Origin: Scytonema sp. RU_4_4
GTDB lineage: Bacteria; Cyanobacteriota; Cyanobacteriia; Cyanobacteriales; Nostocaceae
Assembly (NCBI GenBank): GCA_012031965.1
Contig: JAAUSC010000053.1
Location: 1 to 36,572 of the forward strand
DNA length: 36,572 nucleotides
Reading direction: 5' to 3'
This document shows positions 1 through 7,635 of this stretch, piece after piece. The position numbers and the translations under genes were made by a program. The notes beneath the pieces were generated by a model, which searched no databases, had not been told where the DNA came from, and saw nothing but the letters and a program-made list of their open reading frames with translations. Each line of letters opens with the position of its first letter. Position 1 is the first letter of the stretch.

Positions 1-183
1 GTATTTGATTAATTTGAAAGCTCCAGCTCCCATTATTCAGAAATTTTGAATTCATACAAAGGCTGGACTAATCCAAAGATGAAAAAATCAAACGAAAAGT
101 TTTCGGCAGACTTGTAGCAATTTTTAAATTTGCTAATATTCTACTCAGGAAACAAAAAACTGGTTTTACAGGAGACATTTACC

Positions 184-333
184 ATGCTTCAGCAATGGTT
201 CAAAAAGTATCTAGAGTCTCGACCCTAACTGTTCATGGTGTGATGACGCGTGGAGCCTCAACGCCAAATTAAGGTAAAATCTAAGCAGAGTGAGCATTTT
301 CTGCGTTTAGATGCTACATGCTTCAAACTGGAT
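184..333 (+). pseudogene. Deletion remnant of a duplicated cupin gene
   Basis: The first 14 codons of the downstream cupin gene (459-923) recur here almost base for base, with their own GGAG ribosome site at 171-174 and ATG at 184. After the shared GAGTCTCGACC stretch there is a small deletion. The sequence then jumps directly to a copy of the cupin gene's last ~30 bases (GTGACGCGTGGAG... is TGATGACGCGTGGAG... here), its stop region, the intergenic stretch and the first bases of a ccdA-like start near 330. So a tandem copy of the cupin gene plus the ccdA start region once existed and lost about 390 internal bases. What remains has an in-frame stop after 14 codons and cannot encode a cupin. 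Confidence 0.8.
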
Positions 334-458
334 ATCTAAGTTTTCTGGCGTGGCTGGTTAAAATCATACGAACTTTGTGAAGATTGGTAGTTAGTTAAAC
401 AGACTTAACGGGAAAAATAAGATCGCTTGTCTCATTGGGTCTCATAGGAGCGATCTCT

Positions 459-923
459 ATGCTTCAAAAATGGTTCAAAAAGTATCTAGAGTCTCGACCT
501 GTCCTAACTGCGTACAACAATTTAGAAAAGACACAACCTCGACAGCATACTCACTTTATCTTGTTCTCAGCAAATCGGTGGTTTAATATCACACTTAACC
601 ATATTTTAGACCGACCAGAATGGTACAAAGGAGTACTCCACAATCATCCTTGGCCCAACGTCAGTCTGATTTTGAAGGGTGGCTATTGGGAGAAAACTGA
701 GGATGGCGTAAGGTGGTACAGACCAGGTTCAATTATCTTCCGGTCTGCATACAAACACCACAATATCTGGATCAAAGATAATCAAGCAGCGTGGACAATA
801 TTCATCCACGGACCAATGGTGAAAAATAGTTTTGATTTCGTGCAGGATGGTGAACCTGTCACTCCAGAACAGCTTGGGTTGCCAAGAGGTGTGGTGACGC
901 GTGGAGGCTCAACGCAAAATTAA
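459..923 (+). CDS. Small cupin-fold protein, function unknown
   Basis: A 154-residue cytosolic protein with a single cupin-like beta barrel. The first cupin motif is visible as the HNHPW stretch followed by SLILKGGYWE, then a Pro-Gly turn (RPGSIIFR) and a second His pair in YKHHNIW. These are likely metal ligands. The overall pattern (HNHPW, LILxGGYxE, RPGS, WTxFxxGP) is shared by a family of small uncharacterised cupins in bacteria and phages. The ATG at 459 is chosen because AGGAG lies at 446-450; an in-frame TTG at 435 has no ribosome site. It lies 45 bp upstream of ccdA on the same strand and may be co-transcribed with it. A deleted duplicate lies just upstream. The substrate is unknown. 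Confidence 0.8.
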   Translation: MLQKWFKKYLESRPVLTAYNNLEKTQPRQHTHFILFSANRWFNITLNHILDRPEWYKGVLHNHPWPNVSLILKGGYWEKTEDGVRWYRPGSIIFRSAYKHHNIWIKDNQAAWTIFIHGPMVKNSFDFVQDGEPVTPEQLGLPRGVVTRGGSTQN

Positions 924-968
924 GCTAAAATTCGAGCAGAGTAAGCATTCCCTGCTTTTAGATATCTC

Positions 969-1712
969 ATGCTTGAAACCCTGCAAACCCGACTTTACGA
1001 ACTAGAACAATTCGCTAACACCCTTGTCGCCAACCAACTCACGCACTTGAGCTTGCTGAGTGTTGGCGTCATTTTTCTCGCTGGGTTGCTCACTAGCCTC
1101 ACACCCTGTATGCTTTCCATGCTACCGATTACTATTGGTTATATTGGTGGTTATGAAGCCAAAAACCGCCTGCAAGCGATCGCCCAGTCAACATGGTTTG
1201 CTTTGGGATTGGCTACCACACTGGCAGGGTTAGGTATTATAGCAGCTTTTGTTGGCAAAGTCTATGGTCAAGTGGGAATTGGTTTACCAATTATTATCAG
1301 TATCATTGCCATTCTCATGGGGCTGAATTTACTGGAAGCCTTACCTTTGCAATTGCCCTCTTTTGGTGGAACAGAGTGGATTTCTCAAGAATTACCCCAA
1401 GGAGTGAGAGCTTATTTCATTGGTCTGAGTTTCGGTTTAGTTGCTTCCCCTTGCAGTACTCCTGTTTTAGCAAGCTTACTTGGTTGGGTTGCTAATACGC
1501 AAGACTTAATTCTAGGCGCTGTTTTGCTGCTTTCCTACACAGCAGGTTATGTCGCACCACTGATTTTAGCAGGTGCGTTTACGGCTTCGATTAAGAAATT
1601 GCTAGAAATACGCCGCTGGTCAGGTTGGATTAACCCTGTCAGCGGCGCTTTGTTGGTAGGATTTGGTGTGCTTTCCTTAATTTCTCGGATTCCAGTAGAA
1701 GTTTTCAGATAA
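969..1712 (+). CDS. ccdA: Cytochrome c biogenesis thiol:disulfide carrier CcdA
   Basis: A 247-residue polytopic membrane protein of the CcdA/DsbD-beta family. It passes reducing equivalents across the thylakoid or plasma membrane to keep apocytochrome c and thioredoxin-like partners reduced for haem ligation by system II. It has about six hydrophobic segments. The two redox Cys sit in the usual Pro-Cys contexts: LTPCML (Cys47) at the start of the first helix and ASPCSTP (Cys162) in the symmetry-related helix. Length is normal for cyanobacterial CcdA. ccs1 follows 22 bp downstream, the classic cyanobacterial arrangement, so the two are expected to work together in maturation of cytochromes f and c6. 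Confidence 0.93.
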   Translation: MLETLQTRLYELEQFANTLVANQLTHLSLLSVGVIFLAGLLTSLTPCMLSMLPITIGYIGGYEAKNRLQAIAQSTWFALGLATTLAGLGIIAAFVGKVYGQVGIGLPIIISIIAILMGLNLLEALPLQLPSFGGTEWISQELPQGVRAYFIGLSFGLVASPCSTPVLASLLGWVANTQDLILGAVLLLSYTAGYVAPLILAGAFTASIKKLLEIRRWSGWINPVSGALLVGFGVLSLISRIPVEVFR

Positions 1713-1734
1713 TTTCAGATAAATTGTTAGATAA

Positions 1735-3143
1735 ATGACCATAGAAAATTCAGTTGACAAAAAATCTATATGGTCAGCATTTGGGCAGTTATTGCGACAA
1801 GAGTTATTGCCCGTGCTGACTGATTTACGCTTAGCAATTGTGATGCTGTTAATGATTGCACTTTTCAGCATCACTGGTACAGTCATCGAGCAAGGTCAAT
1901 CGGTAGCGTTCTACCAAGCTAACTACCCAGAACACCCAGCTTTATTTGGTTTTCTCACTTGGAAAGTTCTCTTAATACTGGGCTTAGACCATGTTTATCG
2001 AACTTGGTGGTTTTTAGCATTACTCATCTTTTTTGGAACAAGTTTAACTGCTTGTACCTTTACTCGTCAGCTACCAGCTTTAAAAGCTGCCCGTCGGTGG
2101 AAATTTTATGACGAACCCCGCCAATTTCAAAAGTTAGCTTTGAGTGCGGAACTAGACAATGGTTCAGTGAATTCCCTCACTCAACTTTTGCAAAATCGCC
2201 GCTACAAAGTTTTTCAAGAAAAAGATGATTCTCTCTACGCCCGCAAAGGTATTATCGGACGCATCGGACCTATCATAGTTCATGTAGGTATGGTGACGAT
2301 TCTTTTGGGGTCTATTTGGGGAGCAATGACTGGTTTTGTTGCCCAGGAAATGGTTGCTAGTGGTGACACCTTTACGGTGAAAAATATTATAGATGCAGGA
2401 CCTTGGGCAACAGCACTACCCAAAGATTGGTCTATGCGAGTCAATCGGTTTTGGATTGACTACACTTCTTCTGGTGGAATTGATCAGTTCTACTCAGATA
2501 TGTCTGTTTTGAACAATCAGGAACAGGAAGTTGATCGCAAGACGATTTTCGTTAACAGTCCTCTGCGTTATCACGGCGTGACTTTCTATCAAACTGATTG
2601 GGGAATTTCTTCTGTTCGAGTCCGTGTGAACAAAAGTCCGATTTTCAATTACCGATGGCGCAACTGAAGACCAACGGTAATGGACGCATCTGGGGAACTT
2701 GGATTCCTACTAAACCAGACTTAAGTGAAGGTGTTTCCCTACTAGCAAAAGACTTGCAGGGAATGGTGTTGATTTACGATGCTACTGGTAAGTTGGCTAA
2801 CACTGTTCGCGCTGGAATGTCTACTCAAGTCAATGGTGTAACGTTGAAAGTTCTGGATGTTGTTGGGAGTACTGGCTTGCAAATTAAAGCAGATCCAGGA
2901 ATACCAATTGTTTATACAGGGTTTGCCTTGCTTATGCTAGGTGTGGTGATGAGTTACTTTTCTCACTCCCAAATTTGGGTGTTGCAGAAAGATGGTCGCC
3001 TGTATGTGGGTGGTAAAACGAATCGTGCTCAGGTCACTTTTGAGCGGGAAATGTTGGAGATTTTGGATAAGTTAAGTTTACCAACACAGGATGAGGAGAA
3101 ACTGCCTGCAACAAATCATCAGGTCTTTCATCCAGAAGTTTAA
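1735..3143 (+). pseudogene. ccs1: Cytochrome c biogenesis protein Ccs1/ResB, frameshifted
   Basis: System II haem-handling protein Ccs1 (ResB family), partner of CcsA and CcdA. The first frame (1735-2667) encodes the N-terminal membrane helices (GTVIEQGQ motif, the TWWF region, then a [12 protein letters not shown] helix) and the start of the lumenal domain. It then leaves the family sequence after NKSPIF. The family sequence continues one frame over as QLPMAQL...[11 protein letters not shown] to 3143, including the last helix ([15 protein letters not shown]). Adding one T to the TTTT run at 2642-2645 restores one frame of about 469 residues, normal for the family. Ccs1 is needed for cytochrome f assembly in phototrophs, so a sequence error is as likely as true loss. 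It follows ccdA by 22 bp. Confidence 0.88.
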
Positions 3144-3250
3144 AAATGTGATTGGTAAAGCGCAGTATTCCACCATGTGGCGAGACAAAGCCTAGCGCCC
3201 AAATGAACTTGAGGTAGGAGGTTTAAGCTAAGTGAGGTCAACGAACCAAG

Positions 3251-3335
3251 AATCCCCGGACTTTTTGTGTCAGTGTTAGCGTAGCGTACCGTAGACAGCA
3301 TAGCGATACTTACGCAGTCCGGGGAGTGTCAAAAG
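3251..3335. repeat. Palindromic intergenic repeat with GC-rich ends
   Basis: CCCCGGACT (3254-3262) and AGTCCGGGG (3316-3324) form a perfect 9-bp stem. They enclose a spacer rich in short GTAGCG/CATAGCG units, and GAGTGTCAA follows the right arm. Similar CCCCGG...GGGGAGTGTCAA endings are common in cyanobacterial IS200/IS605-type ends, but no transposase is present. It lies between the convergent ccs1 and queF genes and could also act in termination, although no T-tract follows either arm. Confidence 0.6.
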
Positions 3336-3336
3336 G

Positions 3337-3711
3337 TTATGATTTTTGATGCCTTACCTCAATCACCGTATGCACGTTACCGCGAGGTGTGAAATCTGCC
3401 TTAACGGTAACTTCCAAAGGATCACACGCAGCAACAAAATCATCCAAAATTTGATTGGCAGATTCTTCGTGGGAAATATAGCGATCGCGATAGTTATTAA
3501 TATATAGTTTTAGCGCTTTCAATTCCACGACTCGCTCGTCAGGGATATAGGTAATGTGAATCGTGGCAAAGTCAGGATAGCCAGAAAACGGGCATTTACA
3601 CGTAAATTCTGGCAGAGTAATGTTAATATCATATCGCCTTCCAACACGCGGATTGGGAAATGTGATCAGTTGCCCTTCCGCAATGTTGCGTTCTCCATAT
3701 TTCATTTCCAT
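3337..3711 (-). CDS. queF: NADPH-dependent preQ0 reductase QueF
   Basis: A 124-residue type I (YkvM-like) QueF. It reduces the nitrile of 7-cyano-7-deazaguanine to the amine preQ1 for queuosine tRNA modification in the cytosol. The catalytic motif is EFTCKCPFSGYPDFA. Cys40 is the expected thioimide-forming Cys, and Asp47, seven residues later, is the expected proton donor. The QueF-specific ELKALKLYINNYRD stretch for NADPH and substrate binding follows at about residues 63-76. Length and motif spacing are normal. It is monocistronic in appearance, with a short AT-rich heptamer-repeat spacer (TTAGTC units) upstream. No preQ1 riboswitch is evident upstream. Confidence 0.95.
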   Translation of the reverse strand: MEMKYGERNIAEGQLITFPNPRVGRRYDINITLPEFTCKCPFSGYPDFATIHITYIPDERVVELKALKLYINNYRDRYISHEESANQILDDFVAACDPLEVTVKADFTPRGNVHTVIEVRHQKS

Positions 3712-3822
3712 AATTATTAGTCTTTTAGTTATTAGTCTTTACTTATAATGCATTATGTTAGATATTAGTAGTTATTTGTTAGTTTTAAAACTCTCACTAA
3801 CGACTAACTACTAACACCAAAC

Positions 3823-4227
3823 TTATAACTCTTCCTGTTCCCAGTCTGGACAATTTTCATCTTCCCAACCGTAGGGATGCATACCACAAACTAACAAATT
3901 CCCACTGTAAACTTGACCGTGGTAATGGCGACAACCAATGCAAGCGGGATTTTTTTCTTGACAGGGTTCAACAGGATAAGGAAAACCCAAATCAACGTCA
4001 TCTATAACAATGTCTTCCAGTTCCCAGTAAACTTCCAAAAGTGGGTCAGTCAACTCTTGCAAATACTGATCTAATTCAGTGGCGATGGTATTTTGTACTT
4101 GCTCGGTAATCTCTTCTGTCATCTCAAAAAAGGTATCTACCATCTCCGTCATCCCCACGAAGAAGTGTTCTACTTCATCAGCCACTGTTTCTATCATGTC
4201 CCAAAACTCTTTTTGCCACTTTTCCAT
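3823..4227 (-). CDS. Conserved hypothetical protein with helical N-half and Cys cluster
   Basis: A 134-residue protein of unknown function. Residues 1-75 are predicted helical, acidic and rich in Met and Phe (WDMIETVADEVEHFF, TEMVDTFFEMTEEI), suggesting amphipathic or coiled-coil helices rather than membrane spans. Residues 89-126 hold five Cys (89, 96, 99, 114, 126) with nearby His (HYHG, MHPYGW), a pattern fitting a small zinc or iron-sulfur site. The last part is acidic. It looks like one of the small lineage-restricted cyanobacterial proteins, but I do not recognise a named family. It is separated from queF by a heptamer-repeat spacer of 111 bp. The ATG is the only convincing start. Confidence 0.75.
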   Translation of the reverse strand: MEKWQKEFWDMIETVADEVEHFFVGMTEMVDTFFEMTEEITEQVQNTIATELDQYLQELTDPLLEVYWELEDIVIDDVDLGFPYPVEPCQEKNPACIGCRHYHGQVYSGNLLVCGMHPYGWEDENCPDWEQEEL

Positions 4228-4380
4228 AAACCTGACGTCCTTATAAATTATTTACTGGACGCTTAATGCTACATGGCTTGAAGCACTTTTGTACACCCTA
4301 AGGACTACGTTTGAACAAAAATTTTACATTACTGAGAAATATTTCGGTATTGGGCTGAAGCACTTCTGTCAGCCTTCCAA

Positions 4381-4770
4381 CTACTTATCATGTTGCAACT
4401 TACGCAGCTCTTCTTGCATTTGTCTGACTTGATCGCGTAGTCTATCAACATTTTCAGTGGGTGGAGTCACTTTTACAGTAGTTGGCTCCTCATCTTCCTC
4501 TATAATCTCGATGCGGCGTGGTTCAGAGGGAGGAGTTTTACTAGGTGCTGTATCAGATGTGGGTGCGCTTTGGGCTTGCTTCATCATATCTTCTACAAAG
4601 CGGCGGGCTTCGTCTGTCGTCATTTCGCCCCGCGCAACCATTTCATCTGCCAGCTTTTGGACTTGTGATCGCAGTTCGGTTATTGTCCCGCCTGCTTTCT
4701 CTCCGGCGTAAGAAGCCAACCCAACACCAAGGTAAAAAGCCTTTTTAACAATATCTCCAAAACCAGGCAT
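4381..4770 (-). CDS. Phasin-like helical protein
   Basis: A 129-residue protein with three parts. A short hydrophobic start (MPGFGDIVKKAFYLGVGLAS) leads into a phasin/PhaF-like helix (TELRSQVQKLADEMVARGEM, then TTDEARRFVEDMMKQ). A Pro/Thr/Ser/Glu-rich linker follows, then a C-terminal coiled coil (RLRDQVRQMQEELRKL). The first two parts resemble the poly(hydroxyalkanoate) granule-associated or phasin-like superfamily; a role at granules or membranes is inference. The start at 4770 is preferred over an ATG 19 codons upstream because AGGAG precedes it and the upstream extension would run into the ffs RNA gene. It lies about 33 bp downstream of ffs on the same strand, so ffs read-through could contribute to its transcript. 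Confidence 0.72.
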   Translation of the reverse strand: MPGFGDIVKKAFYLGVGLASYAGEKAGGTITELRSQVQKLADEMVARGEMTTDEARRFVEDMMKQAQSAPTSDTAPSKTPPSEPRRIEIIEEDEEPTTVKVTPPTENVDRLRDQVRQMQEELRKLQHDK

Positions 4771-4802
4771 TGCTGCTTTTGCGCTCCTAAAATGAGGCGA
4801 CC

Positions 4803-4888
4803 CGGAGACTACGCCTGCTACAAGCATCCCGTATTGCTGCTACCTTCCGGTCCTGACAAAGTTTGGGCGTTGAAGCCGCGTAGATCCG
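4803..4888 (-). ncRNA. ffs: Signal recognition particle 4.5S-type RNA
   Basis: Read on the minus strand, the segment contains the invariant SRP core GTCAGGACCGGAAGG followed by TAGCAGC: the GGAA tetraloop and the asymmetric loops that bind Ffh. The ends pair (GGATCTACGC at the 5' side with GCGTAGTCTCC at the 3' side), giving a single hairpin of about 85 nt. That is the normal size and shape of the bacterial small SRP RNA used for co-translational membrane targeting. Exact ends are estimated from the terminal stem. TTATAG just upstream of the 5' end (about 4893-4898) could be its -10 element. No T-rich terminator is visible before the phasin-like gene. Confidence 0.88.
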
Positions 4889-4929
4889 AGTCTATAAACA
4901 GCATAGCATTAAATTTTCTCTTGCGTGTG

Positions 4930-5196
4930 TTATTCGACGACAATTTTCCACTCGTAAAGCTTATAGTGAACACAGCCGTTTTGCACCAATGGATCTAGAG
5001 CTACAATAGTTTCTGCTTCGTCCATTGAGGCTGCTTCAAACAGCATCATGCCGCCGCCTCTTTGCACCCAGTAGCCAGTTTTCGCTTTGTGTCCTTTGGC
5101 AATCAAATCCTGTACGTAAGCCTGATGAGCGCTTACATATTGGTCAAAGGTGGACTTCTCAACTTTGCCTTCTTCTATCTTGACAAACCACGGCAT
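4930..5196 (-). CDS. YCII-related protein
   Basis: An 88-residue single-domain protein of the YciI-like (dimeric alpha-beta barrel) superfamily. Visible features are the first strand MPWFVKIEEGK, the helix with HQAYVQDLIAKGH (the conserved His-x-x-x-(L/V)-x-x-L-x-x-x-G pattern), the strand GGGMMLFEAASMDEAE and the ending DPLVQNGCVHYKLYEWKI. Length is typical. The family folds as small dimers with a His/Asp pocket and has few assigned reactions, so no specific function is proposed. The start at 5196 is chosen because AGAGGT lies upstream on the minus strand; a longer 102-residue reading adds an unconserved basic N-terminus. It is divergent from the 2H phosphoesterase gene, with about 110 bp between. 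Confidence 0.85.
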   Translation of the reverse strand: MPWFVKIEEGKVEKSTFDQYVSAHQAYVQDLIAKGHKAKTGYWVQRGGGMMLFEAASMDEAETIVALDPLVQNGCVHYKLYEWKIVVE

Positions 5197-5305
5197 TGCT
5201 TGCGACCTCTCATACCTTATATGCTGTGATCTTTTCACGGCAATTATCTGCTTTCTAAGCTACCTTGAGTGAAATAAATTGACTATACTCTGCCCCAATT
5301 CTTTC

Positions 5306-5872
5306 ATGATGCTGCAATCACAGAGACTTTATTTTATAGCTCTCCTGCCACCGGAGGAAATTCAAGACTACGCCAACCAGATTAAGCAGTACTTTGCGGA
5401 TAAGTATGACAGTTGTCACGCGCAAAAATCTCCACCGCACATCACCCTACAACCACCCTTTGAATGGGCAGATACCGAGGTATTAGCACTAGAAAAATGC
5501 CTTGAAGATTTTGCCAGCCGTCAAAAGTCAGTGCCAATCACACTGAGTGGGTTTGCTGCTTTTGCTCCACGTGTGATATATATCAATGTTGTCAGAAGTC
5601 CAGAACTATTGACTTTGCATGCTGATTTGATGGCGCATCTGGAAAGTCACTTGGGAATTGTTGACAGGGTTGGGAAAACTCGTCCCTTTGCTCCTCATAT
5701 GACAGTTGCATTTAAAGACTTAACCCGCCAGAACTTTAAAGCTGCTTGGTCTGAATTTGAAAAGCGTGAGTTACACTTTGAGTTTACTGCTTCCAACTTA
5801 ACGCTGTTACTGCACGATGGTAAGTGGTGGAACGCTACGACTGAGTTTCCCTTTTTGTCTTCTACCATTTGA
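5306..5872 (+). CDS. 2H phosphoesterase / 2'-5' RNA ligase family protein
   Basis: A 188-residue protein of the LigT-like 2H superfamily, which acts on 2',3'-cyclic or 2'-5' phosphodiester bonds in RNA or small nucleotides. Both signature HxT motifs are present: PPHITLQPPF (His45/Thr47) and APHMTVAFK (His131/Thr133), spaced as in the bilobal fold. The N-terminus (RLYFIALLPPEEIQ) matches the family's first strand. ATG codons at 5306 and 5309 are both possible; an earlier in-frame TTG at 5279 has no clear ribosome site. The last 66 bases overlap the 3' end of the convergent NB-ARC gene. The true substrate cannot be read from sequence. Confidence 0.88.
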   Translation: MMLQSQRLYFIALLPPEEIQDYANQIKQYFADKYDSCHAQKSPPHITLQPPFEWADTEVLALEKCLEDFASRQKSVPITLSGFAAFAPRVIYINVVRSPELLTLHADLMAHLESHLGIVDRVGKTRPFAPHMTVAFKDLTRQNFKAAWSEFEKRELHFEFTASNLTLLLHDGKWWNATTEFPFLSSTI

Positions 5873-7219
5873 GGTAGAATCACAAGTTATATATTCTCTC
5901 ATTAGAGATAACACAGAGAAAAAAGTATTCTTTTGCTCAATGAGCGATCGCTCTTGCAGCGATTCCAATGCTTCTAGTAATTGTTGTGGTGATACCGTAG
6001 GCGATATTTGTTCTCGCAGATTTGAGAATGAAGCAGGTTGGCTATGAAGGGAAAGCCAGATAATAATCTGTTTTTCTACTTCGGACAAGCGTTGAAAATG
6101 CTCTGTTAAAAGATGGCGAAGCTCACCGAACACTGCTGTGTTATGGTTTAAAAACTCAGAAATATTGCCATCAAATATCTTTTGAATCGTTGTTGAGACG
6201 ATATTTAATGCTAGCGGATTACCTGCATAATACTCAACGAGTTTGCTCCAGTCAGCAGTTGAACCGTAGAAGAAACCTTTGGCTTTAAAGATTTCCTGTA
6301 CTTCTATTGCTTGCAATCCTCCCAATTGCAATATTCTAACTGGTAATGTTTTTCCTTCCATCTCCCCAATGCCTTTCGGCTTTTCCCGACTTGTTAGTAC
6401 TACACAGCTTTGATGGGGTGTTTTTCCAACTCGTTTGAGAAGTTCACTATAACCCTCATACCCTTGGCGATAGTAACCAACACTACAGTTTCCGGAAGCA
6501 TCTTGTAAAATCGCCTCTGCATGATCTAAGACCAGCAAACAGCGACAAAGCTTGAGATAGTCGATCAGCCGTTCTATTCTATCTTCTAAAGATTCTGGTA
6601 AATGAGTTTCCTGTTCGTTAGAAAGTAAGAGTAATATATCTGCTAGCACGAATTCAATAGGTGGAGCATTACGAAGACTTCGCCAAATGACAAACTCGAA
6701 ATCGTTCTGAATTTGCGTTGCTAGCTTTACTGACAGATAGGTTTTGCCTATTCCTCCCATCCCTAAAAGCACGACTAACCTACAGTGCTCTTGTTGTATC
6801 CATTGTGTTAGCAGACCCAGATCTGCTGTGCGTCCAAAAAAAACAGAGACATCCGGTGCTTGACCCCAATCTATTTTGTGTTTTATCTGATTTTTTGCCT
6901 TTTTTAAGGGGATTGGAGATAAATACTGAGTGCTAATTGTTTTCTCTCTTTGGGGAGGATAATAATCACTTGCTTCAAGTTGTAGGTTAAAAGCTCTAAA
7001 GCAACGACTCAAGGTTCGTTTATCAACTCCAACATTGCATGCGAAGACTTTCATCAGAGTATCTGGATCTAAGCCAGTGCGATCGCTTAAAGCTTCCAAT
7101 GTGTAAGATTTGTACCTATTTTCCCAACTTTCGGCATGAGATTTTGCTTGCTCAAGTTTCTCAAATCCCTGAGCAGTCAAAATAACACCCCGTTTGCGTC
7201 TGTGTTTGTGAACATTCAT
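5807..7219 (-). CDS. NB-ARC (STAND) ATPase with N-terminal HTH-like domain, C-terminally short
   Basis: A 470-residue signal-transduction ATPase. Residues 1-90 form a helical domain (GVILTAQGFEKLEQA, then LSDRTGLDPDTLMKVF and KRTLSRCFRAFNL) like the HTH-type N-domain found on cyanobacterial vMAP/NB-ARC proteins. The NB-ARC core follows: FFGR entry motif, Walker A GMGGIGKT (153-160), Walker B CLLVLDHAEAIL, sensor-like CVVLTSREK, GNPLAL, and a winged-helix stretch around FQRLSEVEKQIIIWLSL. Family members usually continue after a (V/M)(M/R)EY(V/I)T segment into WD40 or TPR repeats. Here the protein ends within about 30 residues of REYIT, in sequence antisense to the neighbouring 2H gene. It is therefore probably a truncated STAND protein lacking its sensor domain. 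Confidence 0.82.
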   Translation of the reverse strand: MNVHKHRRKRGVILTAQGFEKLEQAKSHAESWENRYKSYTLEALSDRTGLDPDTLMKVFACNVGVDKRTLSRCFRAFNLQLEASDYYPPQREKTISTQYLSPIPLKKAKNQIKHKIDWGQAPDVSVFFGRTADLGLLTQWIQQEHCRLVVLLGMGGIGKTYLSVKLATQIQNDFEFVIWRSLRNAPPIEFVLADILLLLSNEQETHLPESLEDRIERLIDYLKLCRCLLVLDHAEAILQDASGNCSVGYYRQGYEGYSELLKRVGKTPHQSCVVLTSREKPKGIGEMEGKTLPVRILQLGGLQAIEVQEIFKAKGFFYGSTADWSKLVEYYAGNPLALNIVSTTIQKIFDGNISEFLNHNTAVFGELRHLLTEHFQRLSEVEKQIIIWLSLHSQPASFSNLREQISPTVSPQQLLEALESLQERSLIEQKNTFFSVLSLMREYITCDSTSNGRRQKGKLSRSVPPLTIVQ

Positions 7220-7635
7220 GAGTAGTCTACCTGTTCAGTAAATGCATTTGGTTGGATAAATGAAAGAATCTACTTGTATCTTGGACTTCAAGAGCAGTTT
7301 TGCTAAATACGCATTTTTAACCATCACACATACCAATTCCAATGTATTTTTAAGTATTTTTACTAAATTTAAGGATGTTTTTGGATTTCCGAAGATAAGA
7401 ACTTTGACTGCTTGTGAGCAACTGAAATCCTCCATACTCCAAGCCTTGGGAAACTCATAGCAAAAAATCGTTAAGCTTGATTGTAACTTCCTTAACTTCG
7501 GTAGTGGCAATTGGGTTGTAGCTGCAAACTAAACTCTGTGGATTGTAATATATGTAGGCTATAAGCGGCTAAGCGAGCTTTAGTCTTGATTGAAGTTTGG
7601 CAAAATTCTGTGATTAGTTCCAAAAGGAGAATGCT
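7220..7635. other. Intergenic spacer without a recognisable gene
   Basis: This 416-bp, AT-rich spacer separates the divergent NB-ARC gene and the PGBD gene and must hold both promoters. I see no RNA gene, clear hairpin or repeat. Short open frames on both strands have no ribosome sites or familiar composition. Confidence 0.5.

Noticed and set aside
1193-1495. 100-codon open frame inside ccdA
   Set aside because: It is an overlapping frame of the well-supported ccdA gene and has no ribosome site or family features.
2640-2650. Programmed ribosomal frameshift in ccs1
   Set aside because: No downstream pseudoknot or upstream Shine-Dalgarno-like stimulator is evident, and three other genes in the window have the same kind of single-base loss, so a common sequence error is simpler.
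3712-3822. preQ1 riboswitch upstream of queF
   Set aside because: The 111 bp hold AT-rich heptamer repeats and no H-type pseudoknot-like pattern with the conserved preQ1 core was seen.
7235-7510. 91-codon minus-strand frame in the NB-ARC/PGBD spacer
   Set aside because: No ribosome site, mixed composition and no recognisable motif; best read as spacer.
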